From Euwallacea fornicatus (taxonomy: Eukaryota; Arthropoda; Insecta; Coleoptera; Curculionidae): 64,000 nucleotides of DNA. Numbering within the stretch: the stretch's first letter is position 1; each line of letters opens with the position of its first letter. Under the pieces are notes generated by a model that saw only the letters and a list, made by a program, of their open reading frames with translations, was not told where the DNA came from and made no database searches. The stretch spans positions 186,001 through 250,000 of the forward strand of contig NW_027096071.1 in NCBI RefSeq assembly GCF_040115645.1, read 5' to 3'. The position numbers and the translations under genes were made by a program. Shown here in pieces: positions 1-10,890 of this stretch.

Positions 1-37
1 AGAGCCAACTTGACGATTTGCCGTTTAAGGCCTTATT
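1..37 (+). repeat. Partial unit at left edge
   Basis: These are the last 37 bases of a unit. It has CCAACTTGACG, the mark of the W class, so the unit just outside the window is probably W. The array therefore continues to the left. Confidence 0.9.
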
Positions 38-176
38 ATGCTTATTTTGCCAAAAGGAGACGATTTGAACAAAATTGGTTGTAGCGTTTGCGAGATATCG
101 CCAAATTGTACGATTTGGCCAAAAAGTGCCGCTTCTAGTAGAGCCAAATTGACGATTTGCCGTTTAAGGCCGTATT
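38..176 (+). repeat. Reference 139-bp unit (T class)
   Basis: First complete unit, given as a reference. Counting from the ATG, ACGATTTG octamers lie at offsets 23, 73 and 115. GATATC is near offset 58. The 20-base hairpin spans offsets 63-82 and the AAGGCC block is near the end. T units have GTAC in the hairpin loop and CTAGTAG about 28 bases after it. The ATG is only a convenient phase mark, not a claimed start codon. Confidence 0.95.
100..119 (+). other. Hairpin, T class (example)
   Basis: Arms GCCAAATT and GATTTGGC are separated by GTAC. Seven Watson-Crick pairs plus a T/G at the loop-closing position would form, which becomes U-G in RNA. The same 20-base block is in every T unit. Confidence 0.8.
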
Positions 177-238
177 ATGCTAATTTTGCCAAAAGGAGAC
201 GATTTGAACAAAATTGCTTGTAGCGTTTGCGAGATATC

Positions 239-258
239 GCCAAATCATAAGATTTGGC
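239..258 (+). other. Hairpin, H class (example)
   Basis: Arms GCCAAATC and GATTTGGC are fully complementary over 8 bp with a 4-base loop, ATAA. This is the commonest hairpin in the H-rich parts of the array. Confidence 0.85.
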
Positions 259-516
259 CAAAAAGTGCCGCTTCTATTAGAGCCAAATTGACGATTTGCC
301 GTTTAAGGCCTTATTATGCTTATTTTGCCAAAAGGAGACGATTTGAACAAAATTGGTTGTAGCGTTTGCGAGATATCGCCAAATTGTACGATTTGGCCAA
401 AAAGTGCCGCTTCTAGTAGAGCCAAATTGACGATTTGCCGTTTAAGGCCTTATTATGCTTATTTTGCCAAAAGGAGACGATTTGAACAAAATTGGTTGTA
501 GCGTTTGCGAGATATC

Positions 517-536
517 GCCAAATTGTGCGATTTGGC
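517..536 (+). other. Hairpin with GTGC loop
   Basis: T-class arms with loop GTGC instead of GTAC. The same variant is in the units starting at 1,289, 15,799 and 44,666, each time inside a similar neighbourhood, so it marks copies of one block. Confidence 0.8.
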
Positions 537-2400
537 CAAAAAGTGCCGCTTCTAGTAGAGCCAAATTGACGATTTGCCGTTTAAGGCCGTATTATGCTAA
601 TTTTGCCGAAAGGAGACGATTTGAACAAAATTGCTTGTAGCGTTTGCGAGATATCGCCAAATCATAAGATTTGGCCAAAAAGTGCCGCTTCTATTAGAGC
701 CAAATTGACGATTTGCCGTTTAAGGCCTTATTATGCTTATTTTGCCAAAAGGAGACGATTTGAACAAAATTGGTTGTAGCGTTTGCGAGATATCGCCAAA
801 TTGTACGATTTGGCCTAAAAGTGCCGCTTCTAGTAGAGCCAAATTGACGATTTGCCGTTTAAGGCCGTATTATGCTAATTTTGCCGAAAGGAGACGATTT
901 GAACAAAATTGGTTGTAGCGTTTGCGAGATATCGCCAAATTGTACGATTTGGCCTAAAAGTGCCGCTTCTAGTAGAGCCAAATTGACGATTTGCCGTTTA
1001 AGGCCGTATTATGCTAATTTTGCCAAAAGGAGACGATTTGAACAAAATTGCTTGTAGCGTTTGCGAGATATCGCCAAATCATAAGATTTGGCCAAAAAGT
1101 GCCGCTTCTATTAGAGCCAAATTGACGATTTGCCGTTTAAGGCCTTATTATGCTTATTTTGCCAAAAGGAGACGATTTGAACAAAATTGGTTGTAGCGTT
1201 TGCGAGATATCGCCAAATTGTACGATTTGGCCAAAAAGTGCCGCTTCTAGTAGAGCCAAATTGACGATTTGCCGTTTAAGGCCTTATTATGCTTATTTTG
1301 CCAAAAGGAGACGATTTGAACAAAATTGGTTGTAGCGTTTGCGAGATATCGCCAAATTGTGCGATTTGGCCAAAAAGTGCCGCTTCTAGTAGAGCCAAAT
1401 TGACGATTTGCCGTTTAAGGCCGTATTATGCTAATTTTGCCGAAAGGAGACGATTTGAACAAAATTGCTTGTAGCGTTTGCGAGATATCGCCAAATCATA
1501 AGATTTGGCCAAAAAGTGCCGCTTCTATTAGAGCCAAATTGACGATTTGCCGTTTAAGGCCTTATTATGCTTATTTTGCCAAAAGGAGACGATTTGAACA
1601 AAATTGGTTGTAGCGTTTGCGAGATATCGCCAAATTGTACGATTTGGCCTAAAAGTGCCGCTTCTAGTAGAGCCAAATTGACGATTTGCCGTTTAAGGCC
1701 GTATTATGCTAATTTTGCCGAAAGGAGACGATTTGAACAAAATTGGTTGTAGCGTTTGCGAGATATCGCCAAATTGTACGATTTGGCCTAAAAGTGCCGC
1801 TTCTAGTAGAGCCAAATTGACGATTTGCCGTTTAAGGCCGTATTATGCTAATTTTGCCGAAAGGAGACGATTTGAACAAAATTGCTTGTAGCGTTTGCGA
1901 GATATCGCCAAATCATAAGATTTGGCCAAAAAGTGCCGCTTCTATTAGAGCCAAATTGACGATTTGCCGTTTAAGGCCTTATTATGCTTATTTTGCCAAA
2001 AGGAGACGATTTGAACAAAATTGGTTGTAGCGTTTGCGAGATATCGCCAAATTGTACGATTTGGCCAAAAAGTGCCGCTTCTAGTAGAGCCAAATTGACG
2101 ATTTGCCGTTTAAGGCCGTATTATGCTAATTTTGCCGAAAGGAGACGATTTGAACAAAATTGCTTGTAGCGTTTGCGAGATATCGCCAAATCATAAGATT
2201 TGGCCAAAAAGTGCCGCTTCTATTAGAGCCAAATTGACGATTTGCCGTTTAAGGCCTTATTATGCTTATTTTGCCAAAAGGAGACGATTTGAACAAAATT
2301 GGTTGTAGCGTTTGCGAGATATCGCCAAATTGTACGATTTGGCCAAAAAGTGCCGCTTCTAGTAGAGCCAAATTGACGATTTGCCGTTTAAGGCCTTATT

Positions 2401-3234
2401 ATGCTTATTTTGCCAAAAGGAGACGATTTGAACAAAATTGGTTGTAGCGTTTGCGAGATATCGCCAAATTGTACGATTTGGCCAAAAAGTGCCGCTTCTA
2501 GTAGAGCCAAATTGACGATTTGCCGTTTAAGGCCTTATTATGCTTATTTTGCCAAAAGGAGACGATTTGAACAAAATTGGTTGTAGCGTTTGCGAGATAT
2601 CGCCAAATCATAAGATTTGTCCAAAAAGTGCCGCTTCTATTAGAGCCAAATTGACGATTTGCCGTTTAAGGCCTTATTATGCTTATTTTGCCAAAAGGAG
2701 ACGATTTGAACAAAATTGGTTGTAGCGTTTGCGAGATATCGCCAAATTGTACGATTTGGCCAAAAAGTGCCGCTTCTAGTAGAGCCAAATTGACGATTTG
2801 CCGTTTAAGGCCGTATTATGCTAATTTTGCCAAAAGGAGACGATTTGAACAACATTGCTTGTAGCGTTTGCGAGATATCGCCAAATTGTACGATTTGGCC
2901 AAAAAGTGCCGCTTCTATTAGAGCCAAATTGACCATTTGCCGTTTAAGGCCTTATTATGCTTATTTTGCCAAAAGGAGACGATTTGAACAAAATTGGTTG
3001 TAGCGTTTGCGAGATATCGCCAAATTGTACAATTTGGTCAAAAAGTGCCGCTTCTATTAGAGCCAACTTGACGATTTGCCGTTTAAGGCCTTATTATGCT
3101 TATTTTGCCAAAAGGAGACGATTTGAACAAAATTGGTTGTAGCGTTTGCGAGATATCGCCAAATCATAAGATTTGGCCAAAAAGTGCCGCTTCTATTAGA
3201 GCCAAATTGACGATTTGCCGTTTAAGGCCTTATT
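2401..3234 (+). repeat. Six-unit block, copy 1 of 3
   Basis: The order is T, H with TTTGTCC, T with AACATTG at its end, a unit with the shared change GACCATTTG, W, H. The same order with the same rare bases recurs at 18,162 and 45,778. AACATTG and GACCATTTG together make shared descent much more likely than convergence. Confidence 0.85.
3019..3038 (+). other. Hairpin, W class (example)
   Basis: GCCAAATT-GTAC-AATTTGGT. The outermost pair is G/T (G-U in RNA) and the rest is perfectly paired. GGTC after the arm is shared with the 246-bp units. The unit also carries CCAACTTGACG. Other W units start at 3,652, 15,243, 18,718, 20,632, 36,392, 43,030, 44,249, 45,361, 46,334, 47,029, 57,647 and 60,951. 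Confidence 0.8.
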
Positions 3235-4068
3235 ATGCTTATTTTGCCAAAAGGAGACGATTTGAACAAAATTGGTTGTAGCGTTTGCGAGATATCGCCA
3301 AATTGTACGATTTGGCCAAAAAGTGCCGCTTCTAGTAGAGCCAAATTGACGATTTGCCGTTTAAGGCCGTATTATGCTAATTTTGCCAAAAGGAGACGAT
3401 TTGAACAAAATTGGTTGTAGCGTTTGCGAGATATCGCCAAATTGTACGATTTGGCCAAAAAGTGCCGCTTCTAGTAGAGCCAAATTGACGATTTGCCGTT
3501 TAAGGCCGTATTATGCTAATTTTGCCGAAAGGAGACGATTTGAACAAAATTGCTTGTAGCGTTTGCGAGATATCGCCAAATCATAAGATTTGGCCAAAAA
3601 GTGCCGCTTCTATTAGAGCCACATTGACGATTTGCCGTTTAAGGCCTTATTATGCTTATTTTGCCAAAAGGAGACGATTTGAACAAAATTGGTTGTAGCG
3701 TTTGCGAGATATCGCCAAATTGTACAATTTGGTCAAAAAGTGCCGCTTCTATTAGAGCCAACTTGACGATTTGCCGTTTAAGGCCTTATTATGCTTATTT
3801 TGCCAAAAGGAGACGATTTGAACAAAATTGGTTGTAGCGTTTGCGAGATATCGCCAAATCATAAGATTTGGCCAAAAAGTGCCGCTTCTATTAGAGCCAA
3901 AATGACGATTTGCCGTTTAAGGCCTTATTATGCTTATTTTGCCAAAAGGAGACGATTTGAACAAAATTGGTTGTAGCGTTTGCGAGATATCGCCAAATCA
4001 TAAGATTTGGCCAAAAAGTGCCGCTTCTATTAGAGCCAAATTGACGATTTGCCGTTTAAGGCCTTATT

Positions 4069-4314
4069 ATGCTTATTTTGCCAAAAGGAGACGATTTGAA
4101 CAAAATTGGTTGAAGCGTTGGCGAAATAACGCCAAATCGTGGTTTTCGGGCAATTTCCGACGAAACTCGCCGATTTCACGGATTTGACTATTTTTAAGCT
4201 CAGTATTGTTAAGAATGACGGAAATAGCACGAAATCGTACGATTTACACGATTTGGTCAAAAAGTGCTGCTTCTATAAGAGCCAAATTGACGATTTGCCG
4301 TTTAAGGCCTTATT
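4069..4314 (+). repeat. L unit 1 (246 bp, a type; reference)
   Basis: Reads GTTGAAGCGTTGGCG, lacks GATATC, and has 107 extra bases between the two hairpin arms, GCCAAATC (4,131) and GATTTGG (4,250). The extra part holds a 14-bp palindrome AAATCGTACGATTT (4,232-4,245), AAATCGT direct repeats 98 bp apart (4,134 and 4,232) and CGATTT repeats 9 bp apart (4,240 and 4,249). The 3' part reads GTGCTGCTTCTATAAG, the a-type end. The preceding unit is ordinary H, without the ATTAAAGCC usual before a-type L units. Confidence 0.93.
4149..4165 (-). promoter_or_regulatory. CENP-B-box-like half site in L insertion (weak)
   Basis: The minus strand reads TTTCGTCGGAAATTGCC, which matches 12 of 17 positions of the mammalian CENP-B box consensus, including TTCG and the central A, but lacks the needed CGGG end. 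It should recur in each L unit. This is resemblance only; binding is not implied. Confidence 0.15.
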
Positions 4315-4453
4315 ATGCTTATTTTGCCAAAAGGAGACGATTTGAACAAAATTGGTTGTAGCGTTTGCGAGATATCGCCAAATCATAAGATTTGGCCAAA
4401 AAGTGCCGCTTCTATTAGAGCCAAATTGACGATTTGCCGTTTAAGGCCTTATT

Positions 4454-4731
4454 ATGCTTATTTTGCCAAAAGGAGACGATTTGAACAAAATTGGTTGTAG
4501 CGTTTGCGAGATATCGCCAAATTGTACAATTTGGCCAAAAAGTGCCGCTTCTATTAGAGCCAAATTGACGATTTGCCGTTTAAGGCCTTATTATGCTTAT
4601 TTTGCTAAAAGGAGACGATTTGAACAAAATTGATTTTAGCGTTTGCGAGATATCGCCAAATCATAAGATTTGGCCAAAAAGTGCCGCTTCTATTAGAGCC
4701 AAATTGACGATTTGCCGTTTAAGGCCTTATT
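4454..4731 (+). repeat. P-D unit pair, copy 1 of 8
   Basis: A P unit followed by the D unit (GCTAAAAGG and ATTGATTTTAGCG). The D unit begins 524 bp after the start of the L unit at 4,069. Confidence 0.88.
4516..4535 (+). other. Perfect 20-bp palindrome, P class (example)
   Basis: GCCAAATT-GTAC-AATTTGGC reads the same on both strands over 20 bp, so it could be a dimeric protein site or extrude as a cruciform. P units are common in 22-34 kb, 37-41 kb and 54-56 kb and rare in the first 4 kb. Confidence 0.85.
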
Positions 4732-4870
4732 ATGCTTATTTTGCCAAAAGGAGACGATTTGAACAAAATTGGTTGTAGCGTTTGCGAGATATCGCCAAAT
4801 CATAAGATTTGGCCAAAAAGTGCCGCTTCTATTAAAGCCAAATTGACGATTTGCCGTTTAAGGCCTTATT

Positions 4871-5116
4871 ATGCTTATTTTGCCAAAAGGAGACGATTTG
4901 AACAAAATTGGTTGAAGCGTTGGCGAAATAACGCCAAATCGTGGTTTTCGGGCAATTTCCGACGAAACTCGCCGATTTCACGGATTTGACTATTTTTAAG
5001 CTCAGTATTGTTAAGAATGACGGAAATAGCACGAAATCGTACGATTTACACGATTTGGTCAAAAAGTGCTGCTTCTATAAGAGCCAAATTGACGATTTGC
5101 CGTTTAAGGCCTTATT
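4871..5116 (+). repeat. L unit 2 (246 bp, a type)
   Basis: Same structure as the copy at 4,069. It follows an H unit with ATTAAAGCC and is followed by a T unit. Confidence 0.93.
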
Positions 5117-6506
5117 ATGCTTATTTTGCCAAAAGGAGACGATTTGAACAAAATTGGTTGTAGCGTTTGCGAGATATCGCCAAATTGTACGATTTGGCCA
5201 AAAAGTGCCGCTTCTAGTAGAGCCAAATTGACGATTTGCCGTTTAAGGCCGTATTATGCTAATTTTGCCGAAAGGAGACGATTTGAACAAAATTGCTTGT
5301 AGCGTTTGCGAGATATCGCCAAATCATAAGATTTGGCCAAAAAGTGCCGCTTCTATTAGAGCCAAATTGACGATTTGCCGTTTAAGGCCTTATTATGCTT
5401 ATTTTGCCAAAAGGAGACGATTTGAACAAAATTGGTTGTAGCGTTTGCGAGATATCGCCAAATTGTACGATTTGGCCAAAAAGTGCCGCTTCTAGTAGAG
5501 CCAAATTGACGATTTGCCGTTTAAGGCCGTATTATGCTAATTTTGCCAAAAGGAGACGATTTGAACAAAATTGCTTGTAGCGTTTGCGAGATATCGCCAA
5601 ATCATAAGATTTGGCCAAAAAATGCCGCTTCTATTAGAGCCAAATTGACGATTTGCCGTTTAAGGCCTTATTATGCTTATTTTGCCAAAAGGAGACGATT
5701 TGAACAAAATTGCTTGTAGCGTTTGCGAGATATCGCCAAATCATAAGATTTGGCCAAAAAGTGCCGCTTCTATTAGAGCCAAATTGACGATTTGCCGTTT
5801 AAGGCCTTATTATGCTTATTTTGCCAAAAGGCGACGATTTGAACAAAATTGGTTGTAGCGTTTGCGAGATATCGCCAAATTGTACGATTTGGCCAAAAAG
5901 TGCCGCTTCTAGTAGAGCCAAATTGACGATTTGCCGTTTAAGGCCGTATTATGCTAATTTTGCCAAAAGGAGACGATTTGAACAAAATTGCTTGTAGCGT
6001 TTGCGAGATATCGCCAAATCATAAGATTTGGCCAAAAAGTGCCGCTTCTATTAGAGCCAAATTGACGATTTGCCGTTTAAGGCCTTATTATGCTTATTTT
6101 GCCAAAAGGAGACGATTTGAACAAAATTGGTTGTAGCGTTTGCGAGATATCGCCAAATTGTACGATTTGGCCAAAAAGTGCCGCTTCTAGTAGAGCCAAA
6201 TTGACGATTTGCCGTTTAAGGCCGTATTATGCTTATTTTGCCAAAAGGAGACGATTTGAACAAAATTGGTTGTAGCGTTTGCGAGATATCGCCAAATTGT
6301 ACGATTTGGCCAAAAAGTGCCGCTTCTAGTAGAGCCAAATTGACGATTTGCCGTTTAAGGCCGTATTATGCTAATTTTGCCGAAAGGAGACGATTTGAAC
6401 AAAATTGCTTGTAGCGTTTGCGAGATATCGCCAAATCATAAGATTTGGCCAAAAAGTGCCGCTTCTATTAGAGCCAAATTGACGATTTGCCGTTTAAGGC
6501 CTTATT

Positions 6507-7062
6507 ATGCTTATTTTGCCAAAAGGAGACGATTTGAACAAAATTGGTTGTAGCGTTTGCGAGATATCGCCAAATTGTACGATTTGGCCAAAAAGTGCCG
6601 CTTCTAGTAGAGCCAAATTGACGATTTGCCGTTTAAGGCCGTATTATGGTAATTTTGCCAAAAGGAGACGATTTGAACAAAATTGCTTGTAGCGTTTGCG
6701 AGATATCGCCAAATCATAAGATTTGGCCAAAATGTGCCGCTTCTAGTAGAGCCAAATTGACGATTTGCCGTTTAAGGCCGTATTATGCTAATTTTGCCAA
6801 AAGGAGACGATTTGAACAAAATTGGTTGTAGCGTTTGCGAGATATCGCCAAATTGTACGATTTGGCCAAAAAGTGCCGCTTCTAGTAGAGCCAAATTGAC
6901 GATTTGCCGTTTAAGGCCGTATTATGCTAATTTTGCCGAAAGGAGACGATTTGAACAAAATTGCTTGTAGCGTTTGCGAGATATCGCCAAATCATAAGAT
7001 TTGGCCAAAAAGTGCCGCTTCTATTAGAGCCAAATTGACGATTTGCCGTTTAAGGCCTTATT
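6507..7062 (+). repeat. ATGGTAA cassette, copy 1 of 7
   Basis: Four units: T ending CCGTATT, a unit starting ATGGTAATTTT with H hairpin and CTAGTAG, T with TTTTGCCGAAAGG at its end, then H. Private T at 6,733. Followed by an ATTAAAGCC unit. Confidence 0.87.
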
Positions 7063-7896
7063 ATGCTTATTTTGCCAAAAGGAGACGATTTGAACAAAAT
7101 TGGTTGTAGCGTTTGCGAGATATCGCCAAATCATAAGATTTGGCCAAAAAGTGCCGCTTCTATTAAAGCCAAATTGACGATTTGCCGTTTAAGGCCTTAT
7201 TATGCTTATTTTGCCAAAAGGAGACGATTTGAACAAAATTTGTTGTAGCGTTTGCGAGATATCGCCAAATTGTACGATTTGGCCAAAAAGTGCCGCTTCT
7301 AGTAGAGCCAAATTGACGATTTGCCGTTTAAGGCCTTATTATGCTTATTTTGCCAAAAGGAGACGATTTGAACAAAATTGGTTGTAGCGTTTGCGAGATA
7401 TCGCCAAATTGTACGATTTGGCCAAAAAGTGCCGCTTCTAGTAGAGCCAAATTGACGATTTGCCGTTTAAGGCCTTATTATGCTTATTTTGCCAAAAGGA
7501 GACGATTTGAACAAAATTGGTTGTAGCGTTTGCGAGATATCGCCAAATCATAAGATTTGTCCAAAAAGTGCCGCTTCTATTAGAGCCAAATTGACGATTT
7601 GCCGTTTAAGGCCTTATTATGCTTATTTTGCCAAAAGGAGACGATTTGAACAAAATTGGTTGTAGCGTTTGCGAGATATCGCCAAATTGTACGATTTGGC
7701 CAAAAAGTGCCGCTTCTAGTAGAGCCAAATTGACGATTTGCCGTTTAAGGCCTTATTATGCTTATTTTGCCAAAAGGAGACGATTTGAACAAAATTGCTT
7801 GTAGCGTTTGTAAGATATCGCCAAATCATAAGATTTGGCCAAAATGTGCCGCTTCTATTAGAGCCAAATTGACGATTTGCCGTTTAAGGCCTTATT

Positions 7897-8142
7897 ATGC
7901 TTATTTTGCCAAAAGATGACGATTTGAACAAAATTGGTTGTAGCGTTGGCGAAATAACGCCAAATCGTGGTTTTCGGGCAATTTCCGACGAAACTCGCCG
8001 ATTTCACGGATTTGACTATTTTTAAGCTCAGTATTGTTAAGAATGACGGAAATAGCACGAAATCGTACGATTTACACGATTTGGTCAAAAAGTGCCGCTT
8101 CTATAAGAGCCAAATTGACGATTTGCCGTTTAAGGCCTTATT
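7897..8142 (+). repeat. L unit 3 (246 bp, b type)
   Basis: b-type: AAAAGATGACG near its start, GTTGTAGCG instead of GTTGAAGCG, and GTGCCGCTTCTATAAG at its end. It follows an H unit with GTTTGTAAG and AAAATGTG and lies 385 bp before an a-type L. Confidence 0.92.
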
Positions 8143-8281
8143 ATGCTTATTTTGCCAAAAGGAGACGATTTGAACAAAATTGGTTGTAGCGTTTGCGAGA
8201 TATCGCCAAATCATAAGATTTGGCCAAAAAGTGCCGCTTCTATTAAAGCCAAATTGACGATTTGCCGTTTAAGACCTTATT

Positions 8282-8527
8282 ATGCTTATTTTGCCAAAAG
8301 GAGACGATTTGAACAAAATTGGTTGAAGCGTTGGCGAAATAACGCCAAATCGTGGTTTTCGGGCAATTTCCGACGAAACTCGCCGATTTCACGGATTTGA
8401 CAATTATTAAGCTCAGTATTGTTAAGAATGACGGAAATAGCACGAAATCGTACGATTTACACGATTTGGTCAAAAAGTGCTGCTTCTATAAGAGCCAAAT
8501 TGACGATTTGCCGTTTAAGGCCTTATT
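8282..8527 (+). repeat. L unit 4 (246 bp, a type)
   Basis: a-type with ATTATTAAG in the insertion (shared only with the copy at 12,110) and a private A at 8,402. TTAAGACC precedes it. Confidence 0.92.
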
Positions 8528-8666
8528 ATGCTTATTTTGCCAAAAGGAGACGATTTGAACAAAATTGGTTGTAGCGTTTGCGAGATATCGCCAAATCATA
8601 AGATTTGGCCAAAAAGTGCCGCTTCTATTAGAGCCAAATTGACGATTTGCCGTTTAAGGCCTTATT

Positions 8667-8805
8667 ATGCTTATTTTGCCAAAAGGAGACGATTTGAACA
8701 AAATTGGTTGTAGCGTTTGCGAGATATCGCCAAATTGTACAATTTGGCCAAAAAGTGCTGCTTCTATAAGAGCCAAATTGACGATTTGCCGTTTAAGGCC
8801 TTATT
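8667..8805 (+). repeat. Hybrid unit: P hairpin with L-type 3' part
   Basis: A 139-bp unit with the perfect palindrome followed by GTGCTGCTTCTATAAG, otherwise found at the end of a-type L units. The same hybrid starts at 12,495, 34,446, 41,084 and 54,172. Confidence 0.8.
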
Positions 8806-10334
8806 ATGCTTATTTTGCCAAAAGGAGACGATTTGAACAAAATTGGTTGTAGCGTTTGCGAGATATCGCCAAATTGTACGATTTGGCCAAAAAGTGCCGC
8901 TTCTAGTAGAGCCAAATTTACGATTTGCCGTTTAAGGCCGTATTATGCTAATTTTGCCGAAAGGAGACGATTTGAACAAAATTGCTTGTAGCGTTTGCGA
9001 GATATCGCCAAATCATAAGATTTGGCCAAAAAGTGCCGCTTCTATTAGAGCCAAATTGACGATTTGCCGTTTAAGGCCTTATTATGCTTATTTTGCCAAA
9101 AGGAGACGATTTGAACAAAATTGGTTGTAGCGTTTGCGAGATATCGCCAAATTGTACGATTTGGCCAAAAAGTGCCGCTTCTAGTAGAGCCAAATTGACG
9201 ATTTGCCGTTTAAGGCCGTATTATGCTAATTTTGCCAAAAGGAGACGATTTGAACAAAATTGCTTGTAGCGTTTGCGAGATATCGCCAAATCATAAGATT
9301 TGGCCAAAAAGTGCCGCTTCTATTAGAGCCAAATTGACGATTTGCCGTTTAAGGCCTTATTATGCTTATTTTGCCAAAAGGAGACGATTTGAACAAAATT
9401 GCTTGTAGCGTTTGCGAGATATCGCCAAATCATAAGATTTGGCCAAAAAGTGCCGCTTCTATTAGAGCCAAATTGACGATTTGCCGTTTAAGGCCTTATT
9501 ATGCTTATTTTGCCAAAAGGAGACGATTTGAACAAAATTGGTTGTAGCGTTTGCGAGATATCGCCAAATTGTACGATTTGGCCAAAAAGTGCCGCTTCTA
9601 GTAGAGCCAAATTGACGATTTGCCGTTTAAGGCCGTATTATGCTAATTTTGCCAAAAGGAGACGATTTGAACAAAATTGCTTGTAGCGTTTGCGAGATAT
9701 CGCCAAATCATAAGATTTGGCCAAAAAGTGCCGCTTCTATTAGAGCCAAATTGACGATTTGCCGTTTAAGGCCTTATTATGCTTATTTTGCCAAAAGGAG
9801 ACGATTTGAACAAAATTGGTTGTAGCGTTTGCGAGATATCGCCAAATTGTACGATTTGGCCAAAAAGTGCCGCTTCTAGTAGAGCCAAATTGACGATTTG
9901 CCGTTTAAGGCCTTATTATGCTTATTTTGCCAAAAGGAGACGATTTGAACAAAATTGGTTGTAGCGTTTGCGAGATATCGCCAAATTGTACGATTTGGCC
10001 AAAAAGTGCCGCTTCTAGTAGAGCCAAATTGACGATTTGCCGTTTAAGGCCGTATTATGCTTATTTTGCCAAAAGGAGACGATTTGAACAAAATTGGTTG
10101 TAGCGTTTGCGAGATATCGCCAAATTGTACGATTTGGCCAAAAAGTGCCGCTTCTAGTAGAGCCAAATTGACGATTTGCCGTTTAAGGCCGTATTATGCT
10201 AATTTTGCCGAAAGGAGACGATTTGAACAAAATTGCTTGTAGCGTTTGCGAGATATCGCCAAATCATAAGATTTGGCCAAAAAGTGCCGCTTCTATTAGA
10301 GCCAAATTGACGATTTGCCGTTTAAGGCCTTATT

Positions 10335-10890
10335 ATGCTTATTTTGCCAAAAGGAGACGATTTGAACAAAATTGGTTGTAGCGTTTGCGAGATATCGCCA
10401 AATTGTACGATTTGGCCAAAAAGTGCCGCTTCTAGTAGAGCCAAATTGACGATTTGCCGTTTAAGGCCGTATTATGGTAATTTTGCCAAAAGGAGACGAT
10501 TTGAACAAAATTGCTTGTAGCGTTTGCGAGATATCGCCAAATCATAAGATTTGGCCAAAAAGTGCCGCTTCTAGTAGAGCCAAATTGACGATTTGCCGTT
10601 TAAGGCCGTATTATGCTAATTTTGCCAAAAGGAGACGATTTGAACAAAATTGGTTGTAGCGTTTGCGAGATATCGCCAAATTGTACGATTTGGCCAAAAA
10701 GTGCCGCTTCTAGTAGAGCCAAATTGACGATTTGCCGTTTAAGGCCGTATTATGCTAATTTTGCCGAAAGGAGACGATTTGAACAAAATTGCTTGTAGCG
10801 TTTGCGAGATATCGCCAAATCATAAGATTTGGCCAAAAAGTGCCGCTTCTATTAGAGCCAAATTGACGATTTGCCGTTTAAGGCCTTATT
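10335..10890 (+). repeat. ATGGTAA cassette, copy 2 of 7
   Basis: The 3,828-bp partner of copy 1, also followed by an ATTAAAGCC unit. Confidence 0.87.

Larger units (their letters stand above)
177..1844 (+). repeat. Six-unit (834-bp) higher-order repeat, two copies
   Basis: Units 177-1,010 and 1,011-1,844 have the same class order: H, T, GTGC-loop T, H, T with GGCCTAAAAG, T. The rare GGCCTAAAAG form occurs only here (near 810, 950, 1,645 and 1,785) and near 45.02 and 45.16 kb. Confidence 0.85.
6090..9917 (+). repeat. 3,828-bp tandem higher-order unit, copy 1
   Basis: Twenty-four short units and two L units, followed directly by a second copy at 9,918. I noticed four single-base differences: 6,733 (T versus A), 7,912 (A versus C), 8,402 (A versus T) and 8,919 (T versus G). 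The ends are approximate to within one unit. Confidence 0.9.

Noticed and set aside
38..223. A 61-codon open frame from ATG, with AGGAG nearby, recurring in nearly every unit (and 68-, 76- and 85-codon frames around L units)
   Set aside because: The frames overlap their own next copies, because 139 is not a multiple of three. They change with no sign of codon-level selection, and their ends come from the same TAG in each unit. They are a by-product of a repeat with few stops.
239..258. Hairpin as a rho-independent terminator
   Set aside because: The stem is A/T-rich and followed by CAAAAAGTG, not a T run. On the minus strand TTTTTGG precedes rather than follows the stem.
4069..4314. L insertion as a small transposable element
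   Set aside because: I see no terminal inverted repeats at its ends and no convincing target duplication. Its position and length fit internal direct-repeat deletion in the short units better.
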